35,618 bases of DNA from Acidithiobacillales bacterium SM1_46. Lineage in GTDB: Bacteria > Pseudomonadota > Gammaproteobacteria > Acidiferrobacterales > Sulfurifustaceae. How positions within the stretch are numbered: position 1 is the stretch's first letter; every line of letters starts with the position of its first letter. The DNA lies in the NCBI GenBank assembly GCA_001304215.1, contig LJVB01000007.1:1-35618 (forward strand), written 5' to 3'. The position numbers and the translations under genes were made by a program. Below are positions 1 through 7,376 of this stretch, piece by piece. The notes beneath the pieces are model-generated. The model worked only from the letters and a program-made list of their open reading frames with translations, was not told the origin of the DNA and made no database searches.

Positions 1-1581
1 GAGTTCGAACAGATCAAGACCAACCTGCGCAAGCAGGCGCGCGGTCTGGAAACAGAACTCAATGCCGCAGTCAACGCCCGCAATGCCCGTTTGGCGGAGC
101 GAACGGCTGCGCAACACGCCCTTGACCAGGCGCGTCAGCGAGGTGCGTCCGCCCCCCAGATTACCGCACTGGAAGCACGCGCCGAACGGGAAAGAGCCAT
201 AGACGAAGCGCTGGCTACCCAGATTGAGGCCATGAACGGTGCTCTCCAGTTAGGTGAACTCACCCGAGAACTCTGGACCAGCCGCTATGGCGTCGCCACC
301 AGCGGCGACCCGGAGGCGCGACGCAAAGCGCTTGCGCAGCTCGATGAATGGGCGCGCACTCTCAAACTGTGGCGAACCTACGCCAACGAGAAGGCCGAGC
401 TTACGGTGAGAAAGGAACAAGCCCAACTCGCGCTGCTAGCGGCTCCCAGCCTGTCGGCCGCTGACCGTACGGCCGCCACAGCCCTGCATCAGTACCTGCA
501 AAAAGCCCGCGCGGCGACCGAGGGCATGGCGCGCGCGGCGAAATCTGCGGCTAACGTTGTCGATCGCTGGTTGGACGAGTTCGAGGAAGCACGTCGCTAC
601 CGCACGGTGTCCGAACGCATGGCCGATGGTTATGCGGCGCTCAAGCAACTGGCTCTGAACGTATGGAACTTCGAGCTGTTCGTCGTCGAGGAAACCGTCA
701 AGGTTTCAGGCCAGGACGTCACCGGCACACGCAGTGTAACCATCGGCAAGAGCGTCGGCGCGTTGGTCATTCTCGTGCTGGGCTACTGGCTGATCGGTTA
801 CATACTACGGCGCCTGCAACGACCAATCGCCCGATACTTTGGGTTCGCCGAGGAAACCGTTGTGGTCGTGCGCCGCTGGACTATGGTGGCAGTGTTTCTG
901 GTATTGCTGATACTCGCCTTCAACCTTGTCAGCATTCCGCTCACGGTTTTCGCCTTTCTCGGCGGCGCGCTGGCGATCGGAATCGGTTTCGGCACCCAGA
1001 CGCTGCTCAAGAATTTCATCAGCGGCATGCTAATGCTGCTTGAACGCAAGGTGCGGGTCGGTGACATCGTTGAGGTCGAAGGTATCGTGGGAACCGTGAC
1101 ATCAGTCGATATACGCGCTTCCACTCTGCGCGGCTTCGATGGCGTCGAAAGCGTTGTTCCCAATGCCACCTTCCTGGAACAAAAGGTGACCAACTGGACC
1201 TACACAACGCCGCGCGTGCGCCGCGCGATCAAGGTCGGCGTGGCTTACGGCTCTCCGGCACGGCGCGTGAGTGAAATCCTGGAGGAATGCGCGTTGGCCC
1301 ACGCGCTCGTGTTGCGCGATCCCCCGCCCCATGTCTGGTTCGAGGAGTTTGGTGACAGCTCGCTCCACTTTGGTCTGTATTTCTGGGTTGAAGTGTATTT
1401 CTGGGTTGAAGTCAGCCCACGGTCCAGCACCCCGCAGATCGCAAGCGAAATACGCTTCATGATCGCGGAGCGCTTCGCCGGAGAAGGCATCACCATTGCT
1501 TTCCCGCAGCACGACGTCCATCTCGATACGAGCAACCCGCTATCCGTGCAGATTGTGGAGTCGCCCAACGGCAAGACCTAG
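1..1581 (+). CDS. MscS-family mechanosensitive channel, 5' end cut off by window
   Basis: This is the C-terminal 526 residues of a small-conductance mechanosensitive channel of the inner membrane, which releases solutes on hypo-osmotic shock. The frame is open from base 1, so the true start lies outside the window. The first half is a charged, Ala-rich, probably coiled-coil periplasmic region, as in the long MscK/KefA-type members. Hydrophobic helices follow near 751-816 and 868-935. The pore helix with the GIGFGTQTLLKNFISG signature lies near 970-1030, and the MscS beta domain (DIVEVEGIVGTV, then a VPNATF motif) near 1060-1180. A perfect 18-bp tandem duplication at 1376-1411 doubles the residues YFWVEV in the C-terminal domain. 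Family assignment is firm. The exact subtype cannot be given without the N-terminus. The gene converges on pldA. Confidence 0.93.
   Translation, partial: EFEQIKTNLRKQARGLETELNAAVNARNARLAERTAAQHALDQARQRGASAPQITALEARAERERAIDEALATQIEAMNGALQLGELTRELWTSRYGVATSGDPEARRKALAQLDEWARTLKLWRTYANEKAELTVRKEQAQLALLAAPSLSAADRTAATALHQYLQKARAATEGMARAAKSAANVVDRWLDEFEEARRYRTVSERMADGYAALKQLALNVWNFELFVVEETVKVSGQDVTGTRSVTIGKSVGALVILVLGYWLIGYILRRLQRPIARYFGFAEETVVVVRRWTMVAVFLVLLILAFNLVSIPLTVFAFLGGALAIGIGFGTQTLLKNFISGMLMLLERKVRVGDIVEVEGIVGTVTSVDIRASTLRGFDGVESVVPNATFLEQKVTNWTYTTPRVRRAIKVGVAYGSPARRVSEILEECALAHALVLRDPPPHVWFEEFGDSSLHFGLYFWVEVYFWVEVSPRSSTPQIASEIRFMIAERFAGEGITIAFPQHDVHLDTSNPLSVQIVESPNGKT
1376..1411 (+). repeat. 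Perfect 18-bp tandem duplication inside the MscS-like gene
   Basis: Two identical 18-bp units (1376-1393 and 1394-1411) lie head to tail. They keep the reading frame and encode the hexapeptide YFWVEV twice in the C-terminal cytoplasmic domain of the channel. Related MscS proteins are expected to carry this strand once. It looks like a replication-slippage insertion or an assembly error. Confidence 0.9.
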
Positions 1582-1602
1582 CGACGAAGACGTCCGGGTG
1601 TC

Positions 1603-2565
1603 TCACAACCAGTTGTTCAACATCAAACCCGCGCCGATCCGGTTGACGGAATGGTTGTAGTCGACAAGCGACTCACCATAGCCGTTAAAGTACTGGACAT
1701 AAACCTGCATCTTGTTGCCTAACGGGTAGCTCCAGTCGAGCTGGATCGCACCGTGATTGGAATTGCTGTCAAGATTATTGCGCAACATCAGACCGACCCG
1801 ATGCTTGCCCTGTACCCACACGGCCGTTACCTCTCCGTAACCCATGTAGTCAGCGATATCAGGATTGTCATCACCGCTCGGGTCGGTCGGACCTGTCTTC
1901 GGGTCCTCGGGAATCCGGTACCAGGGCTTCACGCTCACATAGAGATTCTGGTACTCGAATATCAGGTTGAGGTAAATCCGGTTCCAGCTTCTCGACAGCG
2001 GCTCGGATCGGCCGTTCGACTGATGGACAAAACCCAACACCACGGCGCGGTTGTACAGGGAGTCGCCGCGGAGCGGCCGCACCCAGCGCCACATGATCTC
2101 GGGCTCGTAGTTGCTCTCCCGGAACGGGCTCGAAATGTCGCTATTGAACGCCTGCCAGAAGGACACTTGTGTGTAGGCCAACGCGATATCGCCGCCCAGC
2201 AAGTCTTCCGCGAGCGACACCTTCAAGCTTAGTTGGAACTTGATCTCCGCTGCGTCGAGCTGCTCGAAGCGATCGTTTGCGCTGGCATTGTAGGTAAAGA
2301 GAAGGTAGTTTGGCTTATGCGTAGTGATCGCGAAGCGCTGTCTTGCGGCTTCTCTCTCCTCGGCAAGCCGCCGGTCGAGCGCGCTTTCCGGGCTCGACGC
2401 CGACTCAGCAGTTGCTTCGGCGACCGGCAGCGACGACGCGGGTTTGTCCTCGGCGGCTGTCGCGTAGTTCCCGTACGCCGCAATACACAACAAAAAGGTC
2501 AGCCGGCCGAACAGACCCGCAGCGGTGACAAGAGGGAGTGCCCGAGCGCGCGTGCCCCGAGTCAC
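1603..2565 (-). CDS. pldA: Outer-membrane phospholipase A (OMPLA)
   Basis: A calcium-dependent outer-membrane beta-barrel lipase that hydrolyses phospholipids mislocalised to the outer leaflet. With a GTG start at 2565 it has 320 residues. The frame stays open to 2715, but longer versions would run into the upstream gene, and GTG 2565 gives a plausible signal peptide (hydrophobic LFGRLTFLLCIAAYG, Ala-x-Ala near residue 37). The family signature is clear: YTQVSFWQ and then NSDISSPFRESNYEPE, followed by the catalytic HQSNGR (His181 and Ser183) and Asn195 in SWNRIY. The protein ends with a barrel strand (GAGLMLNNWL). The stop of the preceding secreted-protein gene is 5 bp upstream, so the two may be co-transcribed. 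Function is confident; the start is moderately certain. Confidence 0.92.
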   Translation of the reverse strand: MTRGTRARALPLVTAAGLFGRLTFLLCIAAYGNYATAAEDKPASSLPVAEATAESASSPESALDRRLAEEREAARQRFAITTHKPNYLLFTYNASANDRFEQLDAAEIKFQLSLKVSLAEDLLGGDIALAYTQVSFWQAFNSDISSPFRESNYEPEIMWRWVRPLRGDSLYNRAVVLGFVHQSNGRSEPLSRSWNRIYLNLIFEYQNLYVSVKPWYRIPEDPKTGPTDPSGDDNPDIADYMGYGEVTAVWVQGKHRVGLMLRNNLDSNSNHGAIQLDWSYPLGNKMQVYVQYFNGYGESLVDYNHSVNRIGAGLMLNNWL

Positions 2566-2569
2566 CTGC

Positions 2570-3127
2570 TCATGGCCCCCGCGGTTGAGTGGGATACGGG
2601 ACACCACCTGGCTTGTCGCCCTGGAACGATAGCTGGCAGTTTCCAGTACAGCGGACAATGCGTTCGGCGCACGTGATGTCGGCGAACTGAGCGGCGTGCG
2701 GGAACTCGACGTCACCCCCGCTATGCAGCACGCTGGCGTTATTGCACTGCACCCGCTGGGTCACATATCTCGGATCGGACAACCATTTGACGTTGTTGCA
2801 GCCCGCATCGCCGATGCCGAAGCGCACCGCCACATAGTATGTGCCACACAACAGGCCGCGATGGTGCAGCCAGCCCTCGATCTGCCATCCACCTTTCTTG
2901 CGAGCCCACATCTTGAAGTCCCCGAAGTCGAATTCGATCTTCGCCGGCTTGCCATTCTCGTCCCATTCCGCGGCTGGCCGCGCGATGGTGGTTCGTCCCC
3001 ACACTTCCGCCGCCTCTCCGGTCGGCCCCGGCACCGACTCGGCGGCGACACCGCCCGACAATGCGACCGCCGCTGCCATCACGCTGATCCGCCAGCCGAG
3101 CCCGCTCCCCATCCGTACGTTATACAT
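2570..3127 (-). CDS. Secreted protein of unknown function, six cysteines
   Basis: A predicted 185-residue exported protein. I do not recognise the family. The ATG at 3127 is preferred over upstream ATGs at 3181 and 3166 because an AGGGAG ribosome-binding site sits about 8 bases upstream and a signal peptide follows directly (hydrophobic stretch GWRISVMAAAVALSGGVAA). The mature part has a Trp-rich region (WARKKGGWQIEGWLHHRG) and exactly six cysteines, three of them clustered near the C-terminus (TCAERIVRCTGNCQ), which suggests three disulfides in the periplasm or outside the cell. It ends 5 bp before the pldA start and is probably in the same transcript. It is divergent from the surface-antigen-like gene at 3373. 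Confidence 0.75.
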   Translation of the reverse strand: MYNVRMGSGLGWRISVMAAAVALSGGVAAESVPGPTGEAAEVWGRTTIARPAAEWDENGKPAKIEFDFGDFKMWARKKGGWQIEGWLHHRGLLCGTYYVAVRFGIGDAGCNNVKWLSDPRYVTQRVQCNNASVLHSGGDVEFPHAAQFADITCAERIVRCTGNCQLSFQGDKPGGVPYPTQPRGP

Positions 3128-3372
3128 GCCTGTATCTCCCTGGAGGTTGTGCCGCCAACTGAACATCAATTCCAGTGCCAATACTTCTTCACTTGCGGAA
3201 ATGACCTGGCGAGGACCGTCAGGACGACTAGGTTCCGCCGCACCTCACGCTTCTCTCGACCGCGCGTCACTGGTTGCTGTCACCCATGCTATGCTCGCGC
3301 CTATTCTTGCACGCGACCGCCGCGCATGCGAGATTGCTGGTGTCCCAGAACGCAACGGAATCACCTCTAAAG

Positions 3373-3750
3373 ATGAGAATGCTCAACGTCCTGCTGTCGG
3401 TCGTGCTTTTCGCCCTTGGCACAGGCACCGCGTTGGCGAGCAATGTAACGTTCATGCGCAACTCGCCGCTCGCGAAGATGACCGCAGAGGACTTGGACCT
3501 CATGCGCACCACCTTGCGCGAGACTCTCGATCGGGCGGCCGATGACGCCCCGAAGCGCTGGGAGAATCCCAAGACCGGCGCGTCAGGCGTGGTGACGCCG
3601 CTAAAGAGCTACCAGCGTGACGGCATGGCCTGCCGGGTCGTGGAAATCTTTAATGAGGCGCAGGGTTTCTCGGGACGCACGCGTCACGATTTCTGCAAAC
3701 AACCGGATGGCACCTGGAAGGCGCCAGCCCCGGCATCGTCAAAGCGCTGA
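3373..3750 (+). CDS. Small RT0821/Lpp0805-type surface protein (surface-antigen-like)
   Basis: A 125-residue exported protein. The chosen ATG at 3373 opens directly into a signal peptide (MRMLNVLLSVVLFALGTGTALA). The frame is open further upstream to 3274 without a signal sequence. The mature part resembles the conserved tail of rickettsial/Legionella-type surface antigen proteins: a helical start (DLDLMRTTLRETLDRA), then SGVVTPLKSYQRDGMACRVVE, and a closing HDFCKQPDGTWK with paired cysteines. It lacks the glycine-zipper segment of longer family members. Role unknown, probably an envelope protein. It stands alone, divergent from the secreted gene at 3127 and convergent with the AI-2E permease. 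Confidence 0.75.
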   Translation: MRMLNVLLSVVLFALGTGTALASNVTFMRNSPLAKMTAEDLDLMRTTLRETLDRAADDAPKRWENPKTGASGVVTPLKSYQRDGMACRVVEIFNEAQGFSGRTRHDFCKQPDGTWKAPAPASSKR

Positions 3751-3759
3751 GGGGTCAGG

Positions 3760-4872
3760 TCAACTCTTGGCTGGCGGCCGTGCCCGTGCGCGAGTGCGCA
3801 CGCCACGAACGGGTGTAGGCATGCGTGTTACAAACTCACGCAACTCTCCCGCATGGGAGATCAGCGCAAGCGCGAGCGGGCCCAATACGAGCCCGAACAA
3901 GCCAAATGCCAACAATCCGCCGATTGCCCCAAGTAGCATCAACGCGAACGGCAGGCCGGTTCTGCCGCTAATAAGAACCGGCCGGAGAATATTATCAACA
4001 CCACTGATGGCGAGCGTGCCCCATACAAGCAGCACGATACCGTAGACGGTATCGCCACTGATAAGCAGATAGGCCACCGCAGGTACCCATATCAGGGCCG
4101 CACCGACTACCGGTACGAGTGCAGTTGCGGTCATTAGGACCCCGAACAGAACAGGCGACGGCAGTCCGCAGATCCAGAAACCGATCGCGCCGAGAATACC
4201 TTGCGCCGCAGCCGTAACCAGCACACCAACGACTACTGCGGATACCATGTTGCCTGTTGTGCCGCGCACTTTCTCGCGTATGGCGGAAGGCACGTTGATC
4301 AGACTCCACATCCAGCGCTCGAAACGCTCGCCGTCCTGGTAGAGAAAGAACACTGCGACCAGAACCAGCATTAACTGAAAAAGAAAAAATGCCACGTTCT
4401 TGACCGTTGCAAGCAATGTGGACAACACGAATTGCACAATGGTCTGCGCGCCCTGCAACATGCGCGCCCGTAGATCGATCCCTGCCTGGGCAGCCCACCC
4501 TTCCAGCGACTCCAGCACCCTCGCGATAGGGGGATAGGCAAGCAAGTCCGCGACCCCTGGTACGTGTCCGTTCACTTTCGCCGCATCCAGTAACTGTTGT
4601 GCGCGCAACAATTCCTGCACGACAACAATGGTGAGTCCAATCACCGGCACCACGAGCAGCAAGAACACCGCCGCTGTCATCAGGCTCGCGGAGAGTGGCT
4701 GGCGCCCCGCCAGCTTCGCGCGCAGTCGCTGATACAGTGGGAAGGTAACGATGGTAATGACCGCTGCCCAGCCGATCGCGACTACGAACGGCGCGACGAT
4801 CTGATAGAGGAGAACCAGCGTCCCCAGCATTCCGGTATAGACGGCTAGGGTGGCGAAGAGCTTGCGGTCCAT
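3760..4872 (-). CDS. AI-2E family transporter (YdiK/PerM-like permease)
   Basis: A 370-residue inner-membrane protein of the AI-2E/UPF0118 family, whose members export small molecules or act as cation/proton antiporters; substrates are often unknown. The order of hydrophobic segments fits the family: two N-terminal helices (TLAVYTGMLGTLVLLYQIVAPFVV; AVITIVTFPLY), another pair (LMTAAVFLLLVVPVIGLTIVVV), a soluble amphipathic middle, and a C-terminal bundle including GILGAIGFWICGLPSPVLFG, ALVPVVGAALIWVPA, VDNILRPVLISGRTGLP and LALMLLGAIGGLLAFGLFGLVLGP. The length is normal. The ATG at 4872 is the only good start. It is divergent from the tRNA-Val gene and shares the 125-bp gap. Confidence 0.9.
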   Translation of the reverse strand: MDRKLFATLAVYTGMLGTLVLLYQIVAPFVVAIGWAAVITIVTFPLYQRLRAKLAGRQPLSASLMTAAVFLLLVVPVIGLTIVVVQELLRAQQLLDAAKVNGHVPGVADLLAYPPIARVLESLEGWAAQAGIDLRARMLQGAQTIVQFVLSTLLATVKNVAFFLFQLMLVLVAVFFLYQDGERFERWMWSLINVPSAIREKVRGTTGNMVSAVVVGVLVTAAAQGILGAIGFWICGLPSPVLFGVLMTATALVPVVGAALIWVPAVAYLLISGDTVYGIVLLVWGTLAISGVDNILRPVLISGRTGLPFALMLLGAIGGLLAFGLFGLVLGPLALALISHAGELREFVTRMPTPVRGVRTRARARPPAKS

Positions 4873-4952
4873 GGGGCGCTATTCTGACGGCAGTGGCAAC
4901 GCCGGGCAATGGCGTGCCTTCCAGTGGGTCGCATAGACGATGCCAGCGCAAA

Positions 4953-4982
4953 TTGACGCTGCCGTGCGCGCCAGCGTAAACT
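4953..4982 (+). promoter_or_regulatory. Probable sigma70 promoter of tRNA-Val
   Basis: A TTGACG -35 box at 4953-4958 and a TAAACT -10-like box at 4977-4982 are separated by 18 bp. The -10 is followed by a GC-rich discriminator (TGCCGCCC), which is typical of stringently controlled stable-RNA promoters. The mature tRNA begins 15 bases after the -10. The -35 matches consensus at five of six bases, the -10 at four. Confidence 0.5.
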
Positions 4983-4997
4983 TGCCGCCCTGCGCCG

Positions 4998-5072
4998 GGG
5001 CGATTAGCTCAGTGGTAGAGCACCGCCTTCACACGGCGGGGGTCGTAGGTTCGAACCCTACATCGCCCACCA
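4998..5072 (+). tRNA. tRNA-Val, anticodon CAC
   Basis: A complete cloverleaf with encoded CCA. The acceptor strands GGGCGAT (4998-5004) and ATCGCCC (5062-5068) pair perfectly and are followed by A and CCA (5069-5072). The D arm contains GCTCAGTGGTAGAGC. The anticodon stem CCGCC/GGCGG (5023-5027, 5035-5039) encloses the loop TTCACAC, with anticodon CAC at 5030-5032 reading GTG valine codons. The T arm has the standard GTTCGAA loop. No copy of the tRNA 3' end was seen nearby, so there is no sign of an integrated element. Confidence 0.97.
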
Positions 5073-5400
5073 TTCCCTGCTTCTCCGGCCGCAGTCCCTC
5101 CGCTCAGGCTCCGCTCGACCCGACCAGGTTCGCGTTTCCTGCCCTCCCCCTAGCGTGCACCACGCCGACTGCGGGCAAGCAACTCATCAAGCGGAATCGG
5201 ATGGCTCACGGCATTGCTCTGCACATAATCCAACCCAAGCGGCGACGTCTACCGTGCCCAAGATGAACAAGCCGTCGATCTTCGGCTAGTCGACTAGCTT
5301 ATTGCGAAGATCGGAAAACGCAGAGCCCAACGAACAGAAACTGTGCACCCGGCTCGTCCGGATATGTGGACAAGAAAAACCGCACTGGATTGAATGCCAC
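5073..5400. other. Intergenic stretch, no gene seen
   Basis: This 328-bp gap separates the tRNA from the end of the minus-strand envelope operon. Open frames crossing it are short, show no signal sequence or family feature, and run through the tRNA or the AgmX-domain gene. The only structured part is the inverted repeat at 5277-5312. No convincing rho-independent terminator with a T run was found for either flank. Confidence 0.6.
5277..5312. repeat. Inverted repeat around a perfect 14-bp palindrome
   Basis: The outer arms GATCTTCG (5277-5284) and CGAAGATC (5305-5312) are perfect complements. Immediately inside the left arm is a perfect 14-bp palindrome, GCTAGTCGACTAGC, at 5285-5298. The structure lies just past the 3' end of the minus-strand operon. 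It could be a transcription-end hairpin, an RNA-processing site or a protein-binding palindrome. No T run follows on either strand. Confidence 0.6.
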
Positions 5401-6357
5401 CTAGGACGGCAGGAAGTCGACAGGATACGTCACCACGACGGTATCAACGTCCTTGGACCCAAAGTTGAACTGCTTGATGCGCGCCACAAGCTTGCGCTCG
5501 AGATCGGTGTTCTTCAGTTCGCTCGAAACGATCTGGCAGTTCAGCACCTCGCCCGCGGGTGAAATTGTAAGTTTCAGCACCACCTTGCCTTGCAGCGTCG
5601 GGTCCTGGCGCAACGCGCGATTGTAGATGGTATAGATCGATCCCTTGTTTCGGTCAAAGACGATCTTGATCTCCTCGATCGAACGGCCCGCTTTGCCCCC
5701 GCCTCCACGACTCTGGCGGGCACCGCCGTCACCCACTGGGCTCGAAACCTGAGTGGTGGCGCGTCCGCCAAGCCCGCCGCCGCCGGTATCGCGGCTAAGC
5801 TTGGCGGTATTGATGCCACCGCTACCGGTCGCGGCCCCGGCGGTAATTAGCGCGCGCTCCGACGCGCGCGCCGGACCACCGGGTCCAGCGCCCTTTGTCG
5901 GGCCCTTGGCGAGCTGCGTCGGGGTGTCGAGCTTGGACGGCGCGAGACTGTCGCGCAAATCAGCAAGTTCGTTCTTGAAGGCCAGCAGCCCGGATTTCTC
6001 CGCCTTGGCACGCGCCGCTTCAGCTCTGGGCTGCTCCTTCTTGGGTTCGACCTTTTTCGGTTCGGCTTTCTTGGCCTCGGGCTTCTTGGCCTCGGGCTTC
6101 TTCAGTTCTGGCTCGGCCGGCATTGCCACCGGCGGTGGCGGCATCTGCTTCTCGAGCAGCAACTGTGCGAGCCGCGGTGGAAGCTCCACCGGCTCATCGC
6201 GCGCGATCTTCGGCAACGGCAGGAACGGCATGATCAGGGCAAACAGCAGTAGCGCCAGCAGTATGCGCTTCAAAATGCGCCGGAAGCGCTGCTCTTCCTC
6301 CTCGGAAATTGACCATGGGAGCTCGGCGGAGCGGTACGTACCGATATAGGCAGTCAT
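5401..6357 (-). CDS. TonB-like protein with AgmX/PglI C-terminal domain
   Basis: A 318-residue energy-transducer-like protein. It has a short cytoplasmic N-terminus, one transmembrane helix (about residues 31-50, LLALLLFALIMPFLPLP), then a long Pro/Lys/Glu-rich periplasmic linker with PPPP and repeated KKPEA units, a Gly-rich stretch (about 170-220) and a globular C-terminal domain (about 222-318, from EEIKIVFDRNKGSIY to TVVVTYPVDFLPS). That domain matches the AgmX/PglI C-terminal domain found in GltG-type proteins of the Myxococcus gliding complex and related to TonB-type tails. It is the last gene of the operon, 6 bp after an ExbD gene. The likely role is to carry conformational energy from the ExbB/ExbD motor across the periplasm; the partner is inferred from context. 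Confidence 0.85.
   Translation of the reverse strand: MTAYIGTYRSAELPWSISEEEEQRFRRILKRILLALLLFALIMPFLPLPKIARDEPVELPPRLAQLLLEKQMPPPPVAMPAEPELKKPEAKKPEAKKAEPKKVEPKKEQPRAEAARAKAEKSGLLAFKNELADLRDSLAPSKLDTPTQLAKGPTKGAGPGGPARASERALITAGAATGSGGINTAKLSRDTGGGGLGGRATTQVSSPVGDGGARQSRGGGGKAGRSIEEIKIVFDRNKGSIYTIYNRALRQDPTLQGKVVLKLTISPAGEVLNCQIVSSELKNTDLERKLVARIKQFNFGSKDVDTVVVTYPVDFLPS
6068..6097 (-). repeat. 15-bp tandem repeat encoding KKPEA in the TonB-like linker
   Basis: Two identical 15-bp units (6068-6082, 6083-6097) encode tandem KKPEA pentapeptides, followed by diverged KKAEP/KKVEP copies. This is the usual low-complexity spacer of TonB-like proteins, where copy number can vary without loss of function. 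Confidence 0.85.
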
Positions 6358-6363
6358 TCGTGG

Positions 6364-6864
6364 TCAGCCCGCCGTTTCCTTGCGCACCACCGCGAGCGAT
6401 ATGTTCGAATAGCTCGCCCTCACGCAGGTCACCATGATCTTTTTCAGCAACCGATAGGGAATTTCCTTGTCGCCCAGGATAGTTACCTCGCGTCCCTTGG
6501 TCGGGTCTTTCACCTTGATGAAGCGCCGGCTGGTCTGAATATCGAGTTCGGCCCTGAGGGGTTCGATCAGGTCGCCCGTATCAGCCAGGACGTTGGCGAC
6601 CGATGCCACCTTTCGGCCCTGCACAAGAATGTCCTCGCCACTCACGGTGACAACCACGGTTTGCTTGGGCGATTTCTCCGCTATCGACTCTGGCAGGCGT
6701 ACCGCCTTGGCCGGCGGAAGATCCTCAACGTCAGCGGAGTGAACCAGCAGAAAGAAGACCAGGATAGTAAAAATATCCATTAGCGACACCAGGCTCAGCG
6801 ACACGGCCAATCGCGAGCGCTTATGATGGCGCTCCATGCGCTGCGCCCGTCGCGACATCTTCAT
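6364..6864 (-). CDS. ExbD/TolR-like biopolymer transport subunit, Asp retained
   Basis: A 166-residue single-span protein. A basic cytoplasmic N-terminus (MSRRAQRMERHHKRSR) precedes one transmembrane helix (about 20-42) with the motif VSLMDIFTILVFFLLV. Asp30 in this helix occupies the position of the essential proton-carrying Asp of ExbD/TolR. The periplasmic part (about 45-166) has the alternating ExbD fold pattern and ends with VTCVRASYSNISLAVV. Its start overlaps the stop of the preceding ExbD-like gene by 4 bp (ATGA), so the two subunits are translationally coupled, as in Agl and Exb/Tol motors. It probably forms a heteromeric stator with the other ExbD and the ExbB-like channel. Confidence 0.9.
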   Translation of the reverse strand: MKMSRRAQRMERHHKRSRLAVSLSLVSLMDIFTILVFFLLVHSADVEDLPPAKAVRLPESIAEKSPKQTVVVTVSGEDILVQGRKVASVANVLADTGDLIEPLRAELDIQTSRRFIKVKDPTKGREVTILGDKEIPYRLLKKIMVTCVRASYSNISLAVVRKETAG

Positions 6865-7376
6865 TTCTTCTTGCCTCCGGCGGCGGAGGTTCGCACCGGC
6901 GCATCGCCAATTGCAATGTCCGGAAACAGTTCATAGCGCACCACCGATCCTCCTTGCGCCTTCTCCAGCAGACGCGAGGCGTCCATCACCTGCACCAGCG
7001 TGTCGTAGGAGGTATTGGGCTCGGAAAGAATGGTAATGTTGGTCTTGTCCGGGAAGCGCTCCTTGAGCGCCTGCAGGGCCTGTGACAAGCCCTTGTAGTC
7101 GTAACCCTTTTCATTGCGTTCAAGACGCTTCAGCACGCCGCTCGAGCGCTCGCCCAGCTCCAGCGCGTCCTTGCGAATGATGACCTCAAGTTGCAGCTCT
7201 TGCTTCTTCGCGTTACTTCCGGATGAAGCCGGCGGCAGGTTCAGCTCCAGAATCGTCATGCGCGTGAAAACCGCCGTAATTAGCAGAAACGGCACCAGGA
7301 TTACCATCAGGTTCATAAACGCCGTGATGTTCATCTCTCCCGGCGCGATGGAATGGCGGCGGAAACGCCGTTTCAT
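6861..7376 (-). CDS. ExbD-like subunit with Asp-to-Asn substitution in the membrane helix
   Basis: A 171-residue ExbD/TolR-type protein. The N-terminus aligns well with ExbD (GEMNITAFMNLMVILVPFLL against the classic INVTPFIDVMLVLLIIF), but the residue matching the essential Asp is Asn22, codon AAC on the minus strand at 7311-7313. The periplasmic region (about 45-171) keeps the ExbD pattern, including a long helix (SQALQALKERFPDKTNITIL). It overlaps the ExbB-like gene upstream and the second ExbD downstream by 4 bp each. The substitution suggests a structural subunit not directly involved in proton translocation, paired with the Asp-bearing paralogue. The annotation is firm; the functional consequence is inferred. 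Confidence 0.9.
   Translation of the reverse strand: MKRRFRRHSIAPGEMNITAFMNLMVILVPFLLITAVFTRMTILELNLPPASSGSNAKKQELQLEVIIRKDALELGERSSGVLKRLERNEKGYDYKGLSQALQALKERFPDKTNITILSEPNTSYDTLVQVMDASRLLEKAQGGSVVRYELFPDIAIGDAPVRTSAAGGKKK

Noticed and set aside
3995-4951. Second minus-strand open frame (318 codons) over the AI-2E permease
   Set aside because: It is Arg/Gly/Cys-rich out-of-frame translation of the clearly hydrophobic AI-2E gene.
4998-5072. tRNA as integration site of a mobile element
   Set aside because: No repeated tRNA 3' end, integrase or phage gene was seen on either side.
4940-5266. Open frame of 108 codons on the plus strand crossing the tRNA
   Set aside because: It runs straight through the tRNA-Val gene and has no signal, domain or ribosome-binding site; tRNA sequence in a frame is chance.
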